A DNA stretch of 64,000 nucleotides from Nostoc sp. CMAA1605 (lineage in GTDB: Bacteria > Cyanobacteriota > Cyanobacteriia > Cyanobacteriales > Nostocaceae): the NCBI RefSeq assembly GCF_021596505.1, contig NZ_PJIZ01000023.1, forward strand, positions 1 to 64,000, written 5' to 3'. Each line of letters opens with the position of its first letter. Within the stretch, counting starts at the first letter, position 1. The notes beneath the pieces are model-generated. The model saw only the letters and a program-made list of their open reading frames with translations. It did not search any database and was not told the DNA's origin. Below are positions 18,255 to 27,641 of the stretch, in pieces. The position numbers and the translations under genes were made by a program.

Positions 18255-18412
18255 AGTAAGCCGGTGCGAAAAAACCAAACTACATTAAGCAATGTAAAGA
18301 TTGGAAAATTCGTTTTGTAGTAAGGACTTCAGTCCTTATGAGAGGACTAAAGTCCTCTCTACGAGACGCTTGCGCGTAGCTTGCTTCCCCGGAGGGGTAC
18401 ACTACAAACCTT
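18255..18412 (-). repeat. MITE-like palindromic element, copy B
   Basis: On the minus strand it reads AAGGTTTGTAGTGT, an extra GC-rich block (CCCCTCCGGGGAAGCAAGC), GCGCAAGCGTCTCGTAGAGA, a GGACTTTAGTCC...GGACTGAAGTCC hairpin, and TTACATTGCTTAATGTAGTTTG. It matches copy A module by module with one insertion, and also abuts a stop codon (acyltransferase). Confidence 0.85.
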
Positions 18413-18419
18413 GAGTTAT

Positions 18420-19460
18420 TTACACCGTTCTACTTAGTTGGTTGATTTGCATTTGTAATTGTTCACGCAATTGATTAGCACGTTGATAAACTAATCTTCT
18501 AGCATTATTGCCTTGGTGATTACAATCTATTTTGCCGTTGATTGTTGCCAGTGGTTGAATAAAATAACGTAGGCGAGTTTTCATCGCCCAAACTCCCATT
18601 GAAGGAAAGAGAATGAGGATGAACATTAAAGGCGATATGGGGCAAAAGGGTAAATTAAATAGTCTTTGTAACTTTTGTAAATTTACCGTCCAAGGATGTA
18701 AAGATTCGCTACCCATACAAACGACTGGCAAAATGGGAATATGATAGCGATCGCTTAACTGTAAAAAACTCACATCAAATTTTTGGAGTTGATAGCGTTT
18801 CCCCCAACCCTTCAACGGGCCACGTAAACCTTCCGGCGCATATAACAAAGTTTTACCCTGGGAAATAGCCTCCTCAAAATCAGCCAACTCTGCACGCACA
18901 CCACCCAAAACCTGCGACCATTTTGGAGGTAGCCACCACACCATCCAAGGATGTTCAAATAATGATACTCCCGCCAAAGGTTGCACTGTCCAACCTTGTT
19001 TTTCCCCCAATAAATAACCCAAACTAATAAAGTCCCAAGGAAAACACATCCCTGCATGGTTCATAGCTATAATTAACGAGCCTGTGGAGGGTAAATTCTC
19101 TATTTGGTGCAATTCCCCACGAAAATAATATTTCACAATAAAAGCTAAAATTTCTTCACGAAAAGCCCGTTGATAGTCGGGATTAAATTCTATAATTTCT
19201 GTTCGAGGAGAACGACAACCCAAACGCAACCATCGACTTAAAAACGCCAGATAGAATCCCCCAGGAATTAAAAATAGTAAATATTCTAGCCAATGCCAAC
19301 CGTCGGGATCTGCGTGATAATGTTGCCAATGACGGTTAAATAAAATTAACCAACCAGGAGGATACCACAAACAAAACCAGTCAAACCAGCTAAATTGATA
19401 TGGTTGCTGAGTTGTAGTTGCTGAAGAATGTATCAGACTTGCAGAATGTTGATTAATCAC
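18420..19460 (-). CDS. PlsC-like acyltransferase
   Basis: 346 residues. Hydrophobic N-terminal region at about 25-90 (FLLFIPGGFYLAFLSRW), then an acyltransferase domain: the catalytic-type NHAGMCFPWDF motif near residue 133 in place of the usual NHxxxxD spacing, block III-like LLYAPEGLRGPLKGWGKRYQL, and PILPVVCMGSESLHPW. Likely transfers an acyl chain to a glycerolipid or related acceptor at the membrane; substrate not predictable. Upstream is a divergent gap before the Uma2 pair. Confidence 0.8.
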   Translation of the reverse strand: MINQHSASLIHSSATTTQQPYQFSWFDWFCLWYPPGWLILFNRHWQHYHADPDGWHWLEYLLFLIPGGFYLAFLSRWLRLGCRSPRTEIIEFNPDYQRAFREEILAFIVKYYFRGELHQIENLPSTGSLIIAMNHAGMCFPWDFISLGYLLGEKQGWTVQPLAGVSLFEHPWMVWWLPPKWSQVLGGVRAELADFEEAISQGKTLLYAPEGLRGPLKGWGKRYQLQKFDVSFLQLSDRYHIPILPVVCMGSESLHPWTVNLQKLQRLFNLPFCPISPLMFILILFPSMGVWAMKTRLRYFIQPLATINGKIDCNHQGNNARRLVYQRANQLREQLQMQINQLSRTV

Positions 19461-19631
19461 AATTACTGAGTAAATTAAGATATCAATTATATTTGACTGC
19501 TATCTTAGCCTGATAAATTTATAATGCGTATCCAACTACGGGCGTAAAAAATACTACATCAATATCACAGAGTTACGATCAACAAAATCTATCAAACGAG
19601 CTAGCTTAGATATAAGTTTCTGTGAGTGGCA

Positions 19632-20282
19632 ATGATGTTATTAGAACTCAAGCGCATCTATATTCCACCTGGACAAACAGTAGTGTTACGAGATGTAACT
19701 TGGCAAGAATTAGAAACTATTCTCGAAGAGTTAGGAGAACACCGCGCCGCCCGCATTGCTTATGATAGGGGAATGTTAGAAATTATGGCACCATTGCCAG
19801 AGCATGAATACGGTAAAGAAATTATCAGTGATTTAGTCAAAGCACTGTTAGAAGAACTAGATACCGAATTTATTAGTCTTGGTTCTACCACCTTCAAAAA
19901 TCAATTCATGGCTCAAGGTATAGAACCTGATCAGTGTTTTTATATCAAAAATGAACCTCAAATTCGTGGCAAAAAGAGACTAGATTTAACTATAGACCCT
20001 CCACCAGATTTAGCCTTAGAAATTGATATTACTTCTCGCACCCATCCCAAAATTTATCAATCGTTACAAGTGCCAGAACTGTGGCGGTTTGAAAAAGGTA
20101 ATCTACAAATTAATGTTTTGCAAGATGGTGTTTATATAGAATCTGAAACTAGCTTAATTTTTCCCAAATTGCCTTTAATTGATGTCATACCACAATATCT
20201 TGAGCAAAGTAAAATCATTGGCAGAAACACGACTATCAAGAACTTTCGGATTTGGGTAAGACAGCAGCTACAACAGTCCTAA
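19632..20282 (+). CDS. Uma2-family (PD-(D/E)XK) protein
   Basis: About 216 residues of the Uma2 restriction-endonuclease-like fold family, very abundant in cyanobacteria and of unknown function. Core seen: YDRGMLEIMAPLPEHEYG, EPDQCFYI, then DLALEIDITSRTHPK, with acidic residues placed as in PD-(D/E)XK enzymes, and VPELWRFEKGNLQI. A GTG at 19626 is an alternative start two codons upstream. Followed 12 bases later by a second, divergent Uma2 gene, so the two are probably co-transcribed. Confidence 0.88.
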   Translation: MMLLELKRIYIPPGQTVVLRDVTWQELETILEELGEHRAARIAYDRGMLEIMAPLPEHEYGKEIISDLVKALLEELDTEFISLGSTTFKNQFMAQGIEPDQCFYIKNEPQIRGKKRLDLTIDPPPDLALEIDITSRTHPKIYQSLQVPELWRFEKGNLQINVLQDGVYIESETSLIFPKLPLIDVIPQYLEQSKIIGRNTTIKNFRIWVRQQLQQS

Positions 20283-20294
20283 AATTGGTGACTC

Positions 20295-20861
20295 ATGATG
20301 ACAGCTATATTTATAGAAAACATTACGTTAGAAGAATTTTTGAAACTTCCACACATAGATGAGTCACCAGCATGGGAATATATTAACGGACAGGCACTTC
20401 AAAAAACTATGCCAGGTGGAAAACATAGCCTTTTACAAAAACGTTTAGTGGGAGTAATTGATACAGCAGGAAGTAATTACGAAGCTTTTCCTGAATTGCG
20501 CTGTACGTTCGCTAATCGTTCCATAGTTGCTGATATTGCAGTGGTTGCTAGTAACCAAATTCCCTTAGATGAAAGTGGCGATATTAGCAGCACAGGTATT
20601 AATTTCGCACCAGCTTGGATAATTGAAATTCTCTCACCTGATCAAAGTCAAACTAGAGTAACAGGTAATATTCTGCACTGTATGAGAAATGGTACTCAAC
20701 TAGGATGGTTAATAGATCCCTATGAACGCTCAATCATAGTTTATCGGTTAGATGTACTCCCCGATATATTATCAGGAGCAGATGTATTACCAGTCCTAGA
20801 AGGTATGAATTTAACGCTTGCTGTTAATGATATCTTTGCTTGGTTGCAAAGAGTTAGCTAA
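20295..20861 (+). CDS. Uma2-family (PD-(D/E)XK) protein
   Basis: 188 residues. Family core: LPHIDESPAWEYINGQ, PGGKHSLLQKRL, RCTFANRSIVADIAVV (Asp), then PAWIIEILSPDQSQTRV (Glu) and GTQLGWLIDPYERSIIVYR. It differs from its upstream neighbour in subfamily: this one has the EYINGQALQKTMP N-terminal type. Its 3' end overlaps the convergent arsC gene by 8 bases. Function unknown; nuclease activity has not been established for the family. Confidence 0.88.
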   Translation: MMTAIFIENITLEEFLKLPHIDESPAWEYINGQALQKTMPGGKHSLLQKRLVGVIDTAGSNYEAFPELRCTFANRSIVADIAVVASNQIPLDESGDISSTGINFAPAWIIEILSPDQSQTRVTGNILHCMRNGTQLGWLIDPYERSIIVYRLDVLPDILSGADVLPVLEGMNLTLAVNDIFAWLQRVS

Positions 20862-21237
20862 GAGATGAAATTAATTTTACAACTCTTTCTTTGACTTCAT
20901 CACGAACACGGCGAAATGTGTCTATAGATTCTCCTTCAGGGTCATCTAATTGCCAATCTTCAAAGACTTCTCTTAATATCCAAGGTTCTGGTAAATTCAC
21001 ACCGCAACCACATAAAGAAATCACCGCATTGTAATCTTCAGGATTGAAATCACTTAATGGTTTAGAAGTTTGATTACTAATATCAATACCAATTTCAGAC
21101 ATGACTTGTACAGTGATGGGATCTACCTCGCTAGAAGCTAAACCAGAACTAGAAACCTCTACTTTACCTGCACCTAAAACTTTGGTAAATCCTTCAGCCA
21201 TTTGGGAACGGCGAGAATTTTTCTTGCAGACAAACAT
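20854..21237 (-). CDS. arsC: Arsenate reductase, low-molecular-weight-phosphatase type
   Basis: About 127 residues from the ATG at 21237. The P-loop CKKNSRRSQMAEGF has the Cys-x5-Arg signature of the LMW-PTP fold and closely resembles the Synechocystis arsenate reductase, which uses three cysteines; the other two are in SLCGCGVNLPEPW. It reduces arsenate to arsenite. The in-frame region upstream of the chosen ATG overlaps arsH and is not conserved. Last gene of the arsR-aqp-arsH-arsC operon. Confidence 0.92.
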   Translation of the reverse strand: MFVCKKNSRRSQMAEGFTKVLGAGKVEVSSSGLASSEVDPITVQVMSEIGIDISNQTSKPLSDFNPEDYNAVISLCGCGVNLPEPWILREVFEDWQLDDPEGESIDTFRRVRDEVKERVVKLISSLS

Positions 21238-21268
21238 GATTTTTTCATTGTTTTTTATTTTTGATGAA

Positions 21269-21928
21269 TTAATTAGCTTTGATTTCCAATGCACTGTTTG
21301 CTATTTGAATAGTTGCTTTTGCGGCTTGTTCTTTACGTTCGCTGTAGCGGTCTGTGAGATAATCAACTTTATCTCGCAACAGGAAAGTAAATTTATACAT
21401 TTCTTCCATGACATCAACCACGCGATCGCGGTATGATGAATCCTTCATTGTGCCGTCTTCATGAAACTCCTGATAAGCTTTCGCTACGGAAGATTGATTG
21501 GGAATTGTAAACATTCGCATCCATCTACCCAAAATTCGCATTGTATTCACAGCATTAAAAGACTGCGAACCACCACTAACTTGCATAACTGCTAAAGTTC
21601 TCCCTTGGGTGGGTCTGACTGCACCTAAACTTAAAGGTATCCAGTCAATTTGGTTTTTCATAATGCCAGTAATATTACCGTGCATCTCAGGAGAAGACCA
21701 CACTTGACCCTCAGACCACATACTTAATTCTCGTAACTCTTGTACCTTGGGATGAGTATCTGGAACACTGGCATAAATTGGTAATTCACGGGGGTCAAAA
21801 AACCGCACTTCCGCACCAAATTCTGTAATGATTCTGGCGGCTTCTTCTGCTAACAAGCGACTATAAGAACGCTCTCGCAAAGAACCATATAAAAATAATA
21901 TTCTGGGAGGATGATCGAAAGATTTCAT
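21269..21928 (-). CDS. arsH: ArsH, NADPH-dependent FMN reductase/organoarsenical oxidase
   Basis: About 219 residues of the flavodoxin-like ArsH family. Visible: the FMN-binding [34 protein letters not shown], and [14 protein letters not shown] typical of ArsH. Members oxidise trivalent methylated arsenicals or reduce metals and quinones with NADPH. Start set at the ATG at 21928 ([12 protein letters not shown]). It lies between the broken aquaporin and arsC in the same orientation. Confidence 0.93.
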   Translation of the reverse strand: MKSFDHPPRILFLYGSLRERSYSRLLAEEAARIITEFGAEVRFFDPRELPIYASVPDTHPKVQELRELSMWSEGQVWSSPEMHGNITGIMKNQIDWIPLSLGAVRPTQGRTLAVMQVSGGSQSFNAVNTMRILGRWMRMFTIPNQSSVAKAYQEFHEDGTMKDSSYRDRVVDVMEEMYKFTFLLRDKVDYLTDRYSERKEQAAKATIQIANSALEIKAN

Positions 21929-22009
21929 GTTTTTATTAACACAACAATAATTATTCAATAAATTTCTTCTGGTTGATCAAGATTGGTAAAATTCAAATAG
22001 TCATACATT

Positions 22010-22709
22010 TTATTCCTGAAAATCACGAAATCCTCTAGAAAGCTGACTGTAAATTATTACTGCTAATTGCGCTCCTAAAATTGGTGCAATCCAATAAACC
22101 CAATGATGTTGCCATATTCCCCCTACAAAAGCAGGTGCGAAAGAACGCGCCGGATTCATACTTGCACCTGTAATCGGCCCCATAAAGGGCAGCTTCTACT
22201 CCCACTGTTAAGCCAATTGCTAAACCTGCAAAACCAATAGGTGCGCGACGGTCTAATCCTGAACCAAAAATCACCAACATTAAAATAAATGTGAGGACAA
22301 TTTCTAAAATAAAAGACTGTAGCCAGCTATTATTTAAAGGCAATGTTGCACCTAAATTAGCAACTCTACCCAAACTGAAAAGCAGTAAAATAGAAGCTGC
22401 GATCGCACCTAATAATTGTGCCAAAATATAAGGCAAAACTCGCCTTTTTGGGAAAAATCCACTCGTCCAAAATGCTAAGGTCACGGCTGGGTTAAAATGT
22501 GCGCCGCTAATATGTCCTAGACTATAAATTAAAGCCGCTACAACTGCACCAAAAATACAGCTAATCCCCAAATGTGTCACCGCACCTTGACTAATTTGAT
22601 TGACCATCACAGCACCAGTACCAGCAAACACTAAAATAAATGTGCCGATAGCCTCTGCTAAAATTTCGCGTTGGTATTGAGCAACTTCTTTGAGGAAATA
22701 TTTCATCAA
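22010..22709 (-). pseudogene. Frameshifted MIP/aquaglyceroporin in the arsenic operon
   Basis: The first 175 or so codons encode a good aquaporin: membrane helices, first NPA box in GAHFNPAVTLAFW, and VGVEAAL. At the AAA/TTT run near 22184-22186 the frame breaks and runs to a stop at 22035. Shifting by one base restores MGPITGASMNPARSFAPAF (second NPA box), WVYWIAPILGAQLAV and a stop at 22010, giving the normal length of about 233 residues. The gene is therefore an inactivated aquaporin or contains a one-base sequence error. In other bacteria an ars-linked aquaglyceroporin (AqpS) exports arsenite. Confidence 0.88.
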
Positions 22710-22761
22710 TTTAAAACTTGTTCCTCTTTCCCTGTAATTATTTCTATCATTTCAAAAAAAA

Positions 22762-22773
22762 TTGATATGTCAA
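22762..22773. promoter_or_regulatory. Possible ArsR operator 1
   Basis: TTGATATGTCAA, an imperfect palindrome preceded by an A-tract, between arsR and the aquaporin start. The same A8-TTGATAT string recurs 50 bases away. Binding by ArsR is inference. Confidence 0.4.
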
Positions 22774-22815
22774 TCAGTTCAAGGGTGGTATTCACAAAAA
22801 TTCATCAAAAAAAAT

Positions 22816-22825
22816 TGATATATCA
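22816..22825. promoter_or_regulatory. Possible ArsR operator 2
   Basis: TGATATATCA, a perfect 10-base palindrome also preceded by an A-tract. It overlaps the arsR stop codon (22823-22825). Confidence 0.4.
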
Positions 22826-23152
22826 GGAAATGTTATCACAGCAACGCGTGGGTAATATCTGCCCCAAGCGGTGAAAATCTGCTAAATACTGCTCTAAGAC
22901 GGTGAATTGAGGTAAATTGAGGCTGTAATAAATCCAACGTCCCTGCTGACGGGAGTTAACTAAGTCAGCTTCCTTGAGAGTCTTGAGGTGAAACGATAAC
23001 TTCGACTGACTCACCCCTAATGCTTCACACAAGTCACAGACGCACAATTCACGCTGGCGTAACAATTCTATGACATTAAGTCTAATAGGGTCAGAAAGTG
23101 CGTGAAAGCCTGCAACAATCAAGCTGGTAGTGGTAGCATTAGGAGATTGCAT
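22823..23152 (-). CDS. arsR: ArsR-family arsenic-responsive repressor
   Basis: 109 residues with a winged-helix fold. The metalloid sensor motif ELCVCDLC has three cysteines (37, 39, 42) in the same spacing as enterobacterial ArsR, followed by the recognition helix region SQSKLSFHLKTLKEADLV. A second Cys pair is near the C-terminus (PTRCCDNIS). It should repress the downstream aquaporin-arsH-arsC genes and release DNA on binding arsenite or antimonite. First gene of the operon. Confidence 0.93.
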   Translation of the reverse strand: MQSPNATTTSLIVAGFHALSDPIRLNVIELLRQRELCVCDLCEALGVSQSKLSFHLKTLKEADLVNSRQQGRWIYYSLNLPQFTVLEQYLADFHRLGQILPTRCCDNIS

Positions 23153-23338
23153 TAACTTAACCTTGGTTCGGCAACGGTATAAATCTTGCTATATTCAAGC
23201 ATTTCTAGTCTTGCTCATTTATTCGTCTCAAATAACGGACTTCTTCCAGTAATATATTAAATCTCTGCTCGTTTTTGGCGTTAATTAATATCCTCTATTT
23301 TACTGTGGAGAAGCAAGGAATTGAGAGGATGATGTAGG

Positions 23339-24124
23339 TTATCTTAAACCTTGCTCACGCAATAACTGATCTGCCCAAATCGTGTCTGCTGCTGACAATG
23401 GTGGAACTGGTTCTTGACGATAATCTACAACCAAATCATAACCAGATACGTCATATATTTCATTTAATAAAATCTGTAAATCTATCACTGGTTCATTATC
23501 ACCAGGACGCAAGGGTAAAGGGAAAGCAGGAATGACATCTCGTAAATTGAAAGCATATAAATCAGCTAGGGGACGACGATTTCCCCGACAAACTAAAATT
23601 CGATAATCACTGGCAATATGATCACCGAACATTGGCATAGGTTCGCCTTTGCGTAAGAAATCAATTTCTACTAAATTTGTCTGACTTCTTAACACTTTTT
23701 CTCGTTTTTTTTCATAAGCTTTTCTGCCTTTAACTGGACGTTTATTAGTGGGAGAAAGAATTTCTATCGTAGTAATTAACTGTTCTGTACCTACTTCTTT
23801 AACTTCTAAATATCCTTCTTTTACAGTTATAGGTGTTGGTACTGTAACTTGGACAGGTTTAGATGTTGGTGTGGCAACAGCTACATTTGTACCGTCAGCA
23901 TCACTGTTATGCTGGCGAGTTGTTACCATCACATCAGGAATCCCAACAGTTATCGAAGGATTATCGGCGGTTTCATACATCCGCACTTCAACGGCGACAC
24001 GGTATTTGGGACGCAGTTGGGGAGATAAAAACCTAGCAATTTCAATAATTAACCAGTGATGTAATCCAGGAAATAAATCCGGGTGTTCTAAATATGGGTT
24101 CATTCCTGGAAATACCGAAGCCAT
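23339..24124 (-). CDS. DUF4058 family protein
   Basis: 261 residues. N-terminus MASVFPGMNPYLEHPDLFPG and LHHWLIIEIARFLSPQLRP are the family hallmark; the central part carries TTIEILSPTNKRPVKGRKAY, resembling the core of PD-(D/E)XK-like Uma2 relatives (EILSP). Widespread in cyanobacteria and planctomycetes with no known function. It starts 4 bases after the stop of the aminotransferase gene, so they share a transcript. Confidence 0.88.
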   Translation of the reverse strand: MASVFPGMNPYLEHPDLFPGLHHWLIIEIARFLSPQLRPKYRVAVEVRMYETADNPSITVGIPDVMVTTRQHNSDADGTNVAVATPTSKPVQVTVPTPITVKEGYLEVKEVGTEQLITTIEILSPTNKRPVKGRKAYEKKREKVLRSQTNLVEIDFLRKGEPMPMFGDHIASDYRILVCRGNRRPLADLYAFNLRDVIPAFPLPLRPGDNEPVIDLQILLNEIYDVSGYDLVVDYRQEPVPPLSAADTIWADQLLREQGLR

Positions 24125-24127
24125 GAT

Positions 24128-25348
24128 TTATACTCCTAGTTCTGAGCCTGCAATGACAGTTTCGGGTTGATAACGAATACCGGCTTTTTCTATGCGGCGT
24201 AAGGCTTCACCCAGGCGATCGCAATCTGCAATCAAGCTAATACGCACATATCCTTCCCCAGCCACCCCAAAAGCATTACCAGGGGTGACAACAACGCCTG
24301 TCTGTTGCAACAAGTTCAAAGCAAAATCCGTTGAACCCATACCCACAGGACATTTCACCCACAAGTACATTGTAGCTTTGGTTTTGGGGATATCCCAACC
24401 CAGCTTTCCGAAACCTTCAATTAAGAAATCTCGGCGAGTGCGGTAGCGTTGCTGTACTTCGTGTAGGTAAATATCCGGTAGTTGTAAAGCTGTTTCGGCG
24501 GCTGTTTGCAAAGCTGCAAAAATCCCATAATCCAAGTTAGTTTTTAATGTCCGTAAGCCTTGGATGACATGACGATTACCCACTACAAAACCCACACGCC
24601 AACCAGCCATATTGTAGGTTTTAGATAAGGTGTGAAACTCTACGCCAATATCTTTCGCCCCAGGAATTTCTAGTAAGCTAGTGGGTTGATAACCATCAAA
24701 AGCTAACTCGGCGTAACACAAATCATGCACCAAGAGAATTTCGTATTTTCTGGCAAAGGCCACGATTTCCTCGAAAAATTCACGGGGTGCGGTGGCGGCT
24801 GTGGGGTTGCTGGGATAGTTGAAATACAGTATCTTGGCTTTTCTTGCCACTTCGTCGGGAATGGCGGTTAAATCAATTAACCAATTGTTTTCCTCTTTTA
24901 AAATCAGGCTGTGGACTTGACCACCCGCAATCACAGGCCCGCGAAAATGGGCGGGATAGGCGGGGGAGGGAACTAAGACCACATCCCCAGGATTAATGTA
25001 GGCGATCGCTAAGTGCGATAATCCTTCCTTAGAACCCAACAATGGCAAAGCTTCACTATCAGGGTCTAGTACCACACCATAGCGACGCTTATACCAAGTT
25101 GTAATCGCACGGCGGAAGTTAGCAGTCCCTTCAAAGGGGGGATAACCGTGATTACTAGGGTCTTGCAAAGCTTTCATCGCCGCTTCCACCACTGGCTGTG
25201 GTGTCGCGCCATCGGGATTCCCCATCCCCAAATCAATTAAATCAATGCCTTGTTCTCTAGCCTTAGCTTTTAACTCATCAAGACGGGCAAATACATAGGG
25301 TGGTAGTTGCTGTATCCGATCTGCTGGCTTAATCCAATCCAAACTCAT
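24128..25348 (-). CDS. Class I/II PLP aminotransferase (LL-DAP/alanine aminotransferase-like)
   Basis: 406 residues, fold type I PLP enzyme. Seen: DLIDLGMGNPDGATP near residue 40, YFNYPSNPTAATAP, VHDLCYAELAFDGYQP, the PLP lysine in HTLSKTYNMAGWRVGF, and the C-terminal Arg motif GYVRISLI. The pattern is that of the AlaC/DapL-related group used by cyanobacteria; the substrate (alanine, aspartate or LL-diaminopimelate) cannot be fixed. Probably co-transcribed with the DUF4058 gene. Confidence 0.9.
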   Translation of the reverse strand: MSLDWIKPADRIQQLPPYVFARLDELKAKAREQGIDLIDLGMGNPDGATPQPVVEAAMKALQDPSNHGYPPFEGTANFRRAITTWYKRRYGVVLDPDSEALPLLGSKEGLSHLAIAYINPGDVVLVPSPAYPAHFRGPVIAGGQVHSLILKEENNWLIDLTAIPDEVARKAKILYFNYPSNPTAATAPREFFEEIVAFARKYEILLVHDLCYAELAFDGYQPTSLLEIPGAKDIGVEFHTLSKTYNMAGWRVGFVVGNRHVIQGLRTLKTNLDYGIFAALQTAAETALQLPDIYLHEVQQRYRTRRDFLIEGFGKLGWDIPKTKATMYLWVKCPVGMGSTDFALNLLQQTGVVVTPGNAFGVAGEGYVRISLIADCDRLGEALRRIEKAGIRYQPETVIAGSELGV

Positions 25349-25489
25349 TCCTCAACCTCGTCAACCCCTGTGGGGAATTCAAAATACTCTACGAGAAGGC
25401 TTGCGCCTACAAAATTCAAAATTCTTTGCACTAGCTTTCAGCAGTCAAAGTAATTTGTAGTTGTGCGTGTTGCTTGCCAGAGGATAGTA

Positions 25490-26683
25490 TTACGAATTAT
25501 TCATTTCATTACTTGTTTCCCTGGTGGAGACACGATTAACTAAGTCTCTACTTTCTGTCGGTGCAGTGGTAGAAACCATCGCCGCCATTAGCTGTTCTAA
25601 TGCAACCTTAAATGGGAGTCGATGAATATCAGATTCAGGTGCTAATGCGACTTCGGCGGCGGTTTGCAATTCACCCAGGGTAATGTTCCCTAAACCCAAA
25701 TCTGCTAATTTTTGTGGCAGTCCAATCTCTGCGTAAAACTTTAATAATTGTTGTCTGGATGCGGCTGCTAGTTGATTGCCTTGTACCATTTCTTCTAAAC
25801 GCAGCTGCACTAAAATGCCGAAGGCGACTTTTTCCCCGTGGATGCTGCTGTGTCCGGCTATGTGCGTTAACCCGTTATGCACCGCATGGGCAGCCACAGT
25901 GCGACATTGCGCCCCACCCAAGCCACCAATTACCCCAGCTAGTAAAACAGAAGCGTCTACAACTTCTTGCCAAACTTCACTCCCTGGATTTTCCAAGGCG
26001 GTGGCTGATTTTTGGAATAAAATATCCCGTAAGACTCGCGCCTGTTGGACGGCGGCGATAATTAAAGTCTGTTCTAAATGCCCACTGCTAACCGATGCTT
26101 CATACCATTTAGCGATCGCATCCCCAATTCCTGCTACTAAAGTATGTGGTGGGGCAGTTTTCACTAAATCGTAGTCCAGGACAACCAAATCAGGACAGCG
26201 AGACAAAGCCACATCATATAAAAATGCCCCCGACTCAGAATAGACATTCGATAAAGCCGTCCAAGCGGCACAGGTAGCGGCTGAGGTGGGGATAGTAGCG
26301 ATGGGTAACTGTAATTGATGGGCAACTAATTTGGCTGTATCTAAAGCCTTACCGCCACCCACACCGATAATCACATCGGCTTTATGTTCTTTTGCGGCTT
26401 TTCTCAGTGATTTCAAGCTAGTTTCGGCACAATCTGCACCATAGGAAACAGGGGTGACATAGAGATTGTGCTGTTCTAAAATTGGCTGTAAAATTTCTTG
26501 GGCCATCGCAATAGTGCTATTGCCTGCCACAATTAACGGACGACTGCCTAACTTGGCAATCTCTAAAGCTGCGACGGACAATATATTTGACCCACGCATC
26601 ACTTTGGCAGGGGCTACTGCTAGCGTGAGTAGAGAAGTAGAAGTTTGAGTAGACAAGGCTGGAGTAGATATTTGATTAGACAT
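25490..26683 (-). CDS. Iron-type alcohol dehydrogenase (glycerol dehydrogenase-like)
   Basis: 397 residues, group III metal-dependent dehydrogenase. NAD-binding GVGGGKALDTAK near residue 108; metal ligands in AGIGDAIAKWYE (Asp), AAHAVHNGL (His) and IHGEKVAFG (His), as in GldA. PTSAATCAAWTALS is typical of the family. Likely oxidises a small polyol or reduces an aldehyde; the exact substrate is unknown. Monocistronic by layout. Confidence 0.88.
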   Translation of the reverse strand: MSNQISTPALSTQTSTSLLTLAVAPAKVMRGSNILSVAALEIAKLGSRPLIVAGNSTIAMAQEILQPILEQHNLYVTPVSYGADCAETSLKSLRKAAKEHKADVIIGVGGGKALDTAKLVAHQLQLPIATIPTSAATCAAWTALSNVYSESGAFLYDVALSRCPDLVVLDYDLVKTAPPHTLVAGIGDAIAKWYEASVSSGHLEQTLIIAAVQQARVLRDILFQKSATALENPGSEVWQEVVDASVLLAGVIGGLGGAQCRTVAAHAVHNGLTHIAGHSSIHGEKVAFGILVQLRLEEMVQGNQLAAASRQQLLKFYAEIGLPQKLADLGLGNITLGELQTAAEVALAPESDIHRLPFKVALEQLMAAMVSTTAPTESRDLVNRVSTRETSNEMNNS

Positions 26684-27119
26684 ATACTCTAGTTTGCCAA
26701 AAACCTTGATGTTTCTTAATAAATTTAAATTTATCGCAATAGCTGCTCGGACATAAACACCCCTGTGTTTCTACTGGGAGGCATTCACGGATACTGCTCA
26801 TTGTCCATAAATTCAGAAATATCAAAGTTTTGAATAACTATATGGTTTATTAAAGATACCACTGTCAGAATACTCAGGGAAAGTAAATATTAGAGCGTCT
26901 AACGAATTTGATACAGGGTAGGCCGTATGTATATTGCGTGGATGACGCTGTTAAATTCAGTTAGGTAATATCTTAATCTAAAATTAACAAATATTGTATA
27001 TCTAAATACAAAAAATAATTTTTTCTTAGGAAACGCTGATAATTAGCGTATGTATACGCGCTGAACTACAAGAGAGTCTCAAAACCTCAATTGCAGTTCA
27101 GTAAACGAGAATAGGTTAA
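26684..27119. other. Intergenic gap between the dehydrogenase and ycf51
   Basis: 436 bases, AT-rich, with small dyads such as GCGTATGTATACGC near 27047-27060 and ACACCCCTGTGT near 26757. No gene or convincing RNA is visible. Confidence 0.6.
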
Positions 27120-27641
27120 TTAAGCGGCAGATTTAGGTAATTGAGCGAACTTTTCGGGATATATTTCCACGGTTAAATTTTGGTCTTCACGAGTCACAAG
27201 CGATCGCCTAGCTTCACCTAAGTACAATGGAATAGATAAGCCTGGTTCTGGGTGAATAATGGTACGCGCCCGAATTATTAGCTGATTATCACCATTTCTA
27301 CCCCCACGCCCGAAAGAATAGAGATTACTAGCAGCTTGCAGTAAGGTAGCTTCTACTTGATCCGGCGAAATCTGCGGTGAAGTGGCAATAACTGCTTGAT
27401 TTGAACCATTATCATAAACTAGGGTATATTTAACTGCGCCAGGAATCACGGTACGGCTCAAAGGAACTATCGACAGGCCAAACAAACCAGCAGTTAGCAC
27501 CAACATAAAGCCAGTTGTACCTACAAGCCGAAAGCGGATACCCCATTTAAACAAAAAAGCTAATATTGCTAAAGCAGCAAATACCAGTGTGGCAATACCT
27601 GACCATTGAGTGTATTGCAGAAATTCAGCTGTTGTGAGCAT
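27120..27641 (-). CDS. Ycf51 family protein
   Basis: 173 residues. Two membrane helices near residues 14-32 and 38-58 (LVFAALAILAFLF, LVGTTGFMLVLTAGLFGLSI) followed by a soluble domain (SPDQVEATLLQAASNLYSFGRGG, IIHPEPGLSIPLYLGEARRSL). This matches the Ycf51 family of cyanobacteria and red-algal plastids, of unknown function. A TnpB element has landed just upstream of its start. Confidence 0.88.
   Translation of the reverse strand: MLTTAEFLQYTQWSGIATLVFAALAILAFLFKWGIRFRLVGTTGFMLVLTAGLFGLSIVPLSRTVIPGAVKYTLVYDNGSNQAVIATSPQISPDQVEATLLQAASNLYSFGRGGRNGDNQLIIRARTIIHPEPGLSIPLYLGEARRSLVTREDQNLTVEIYPEKFAQLPKSAA

Noticed and set aside
22035..22180. The out-of-frame tail of the aquaporin as a true alternative C-terminus
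   Set aside because: The tail is Cys/Tyr-rich and unlike a membrane helix, whereas the shifted frame restores the second NPA box and a normal end.
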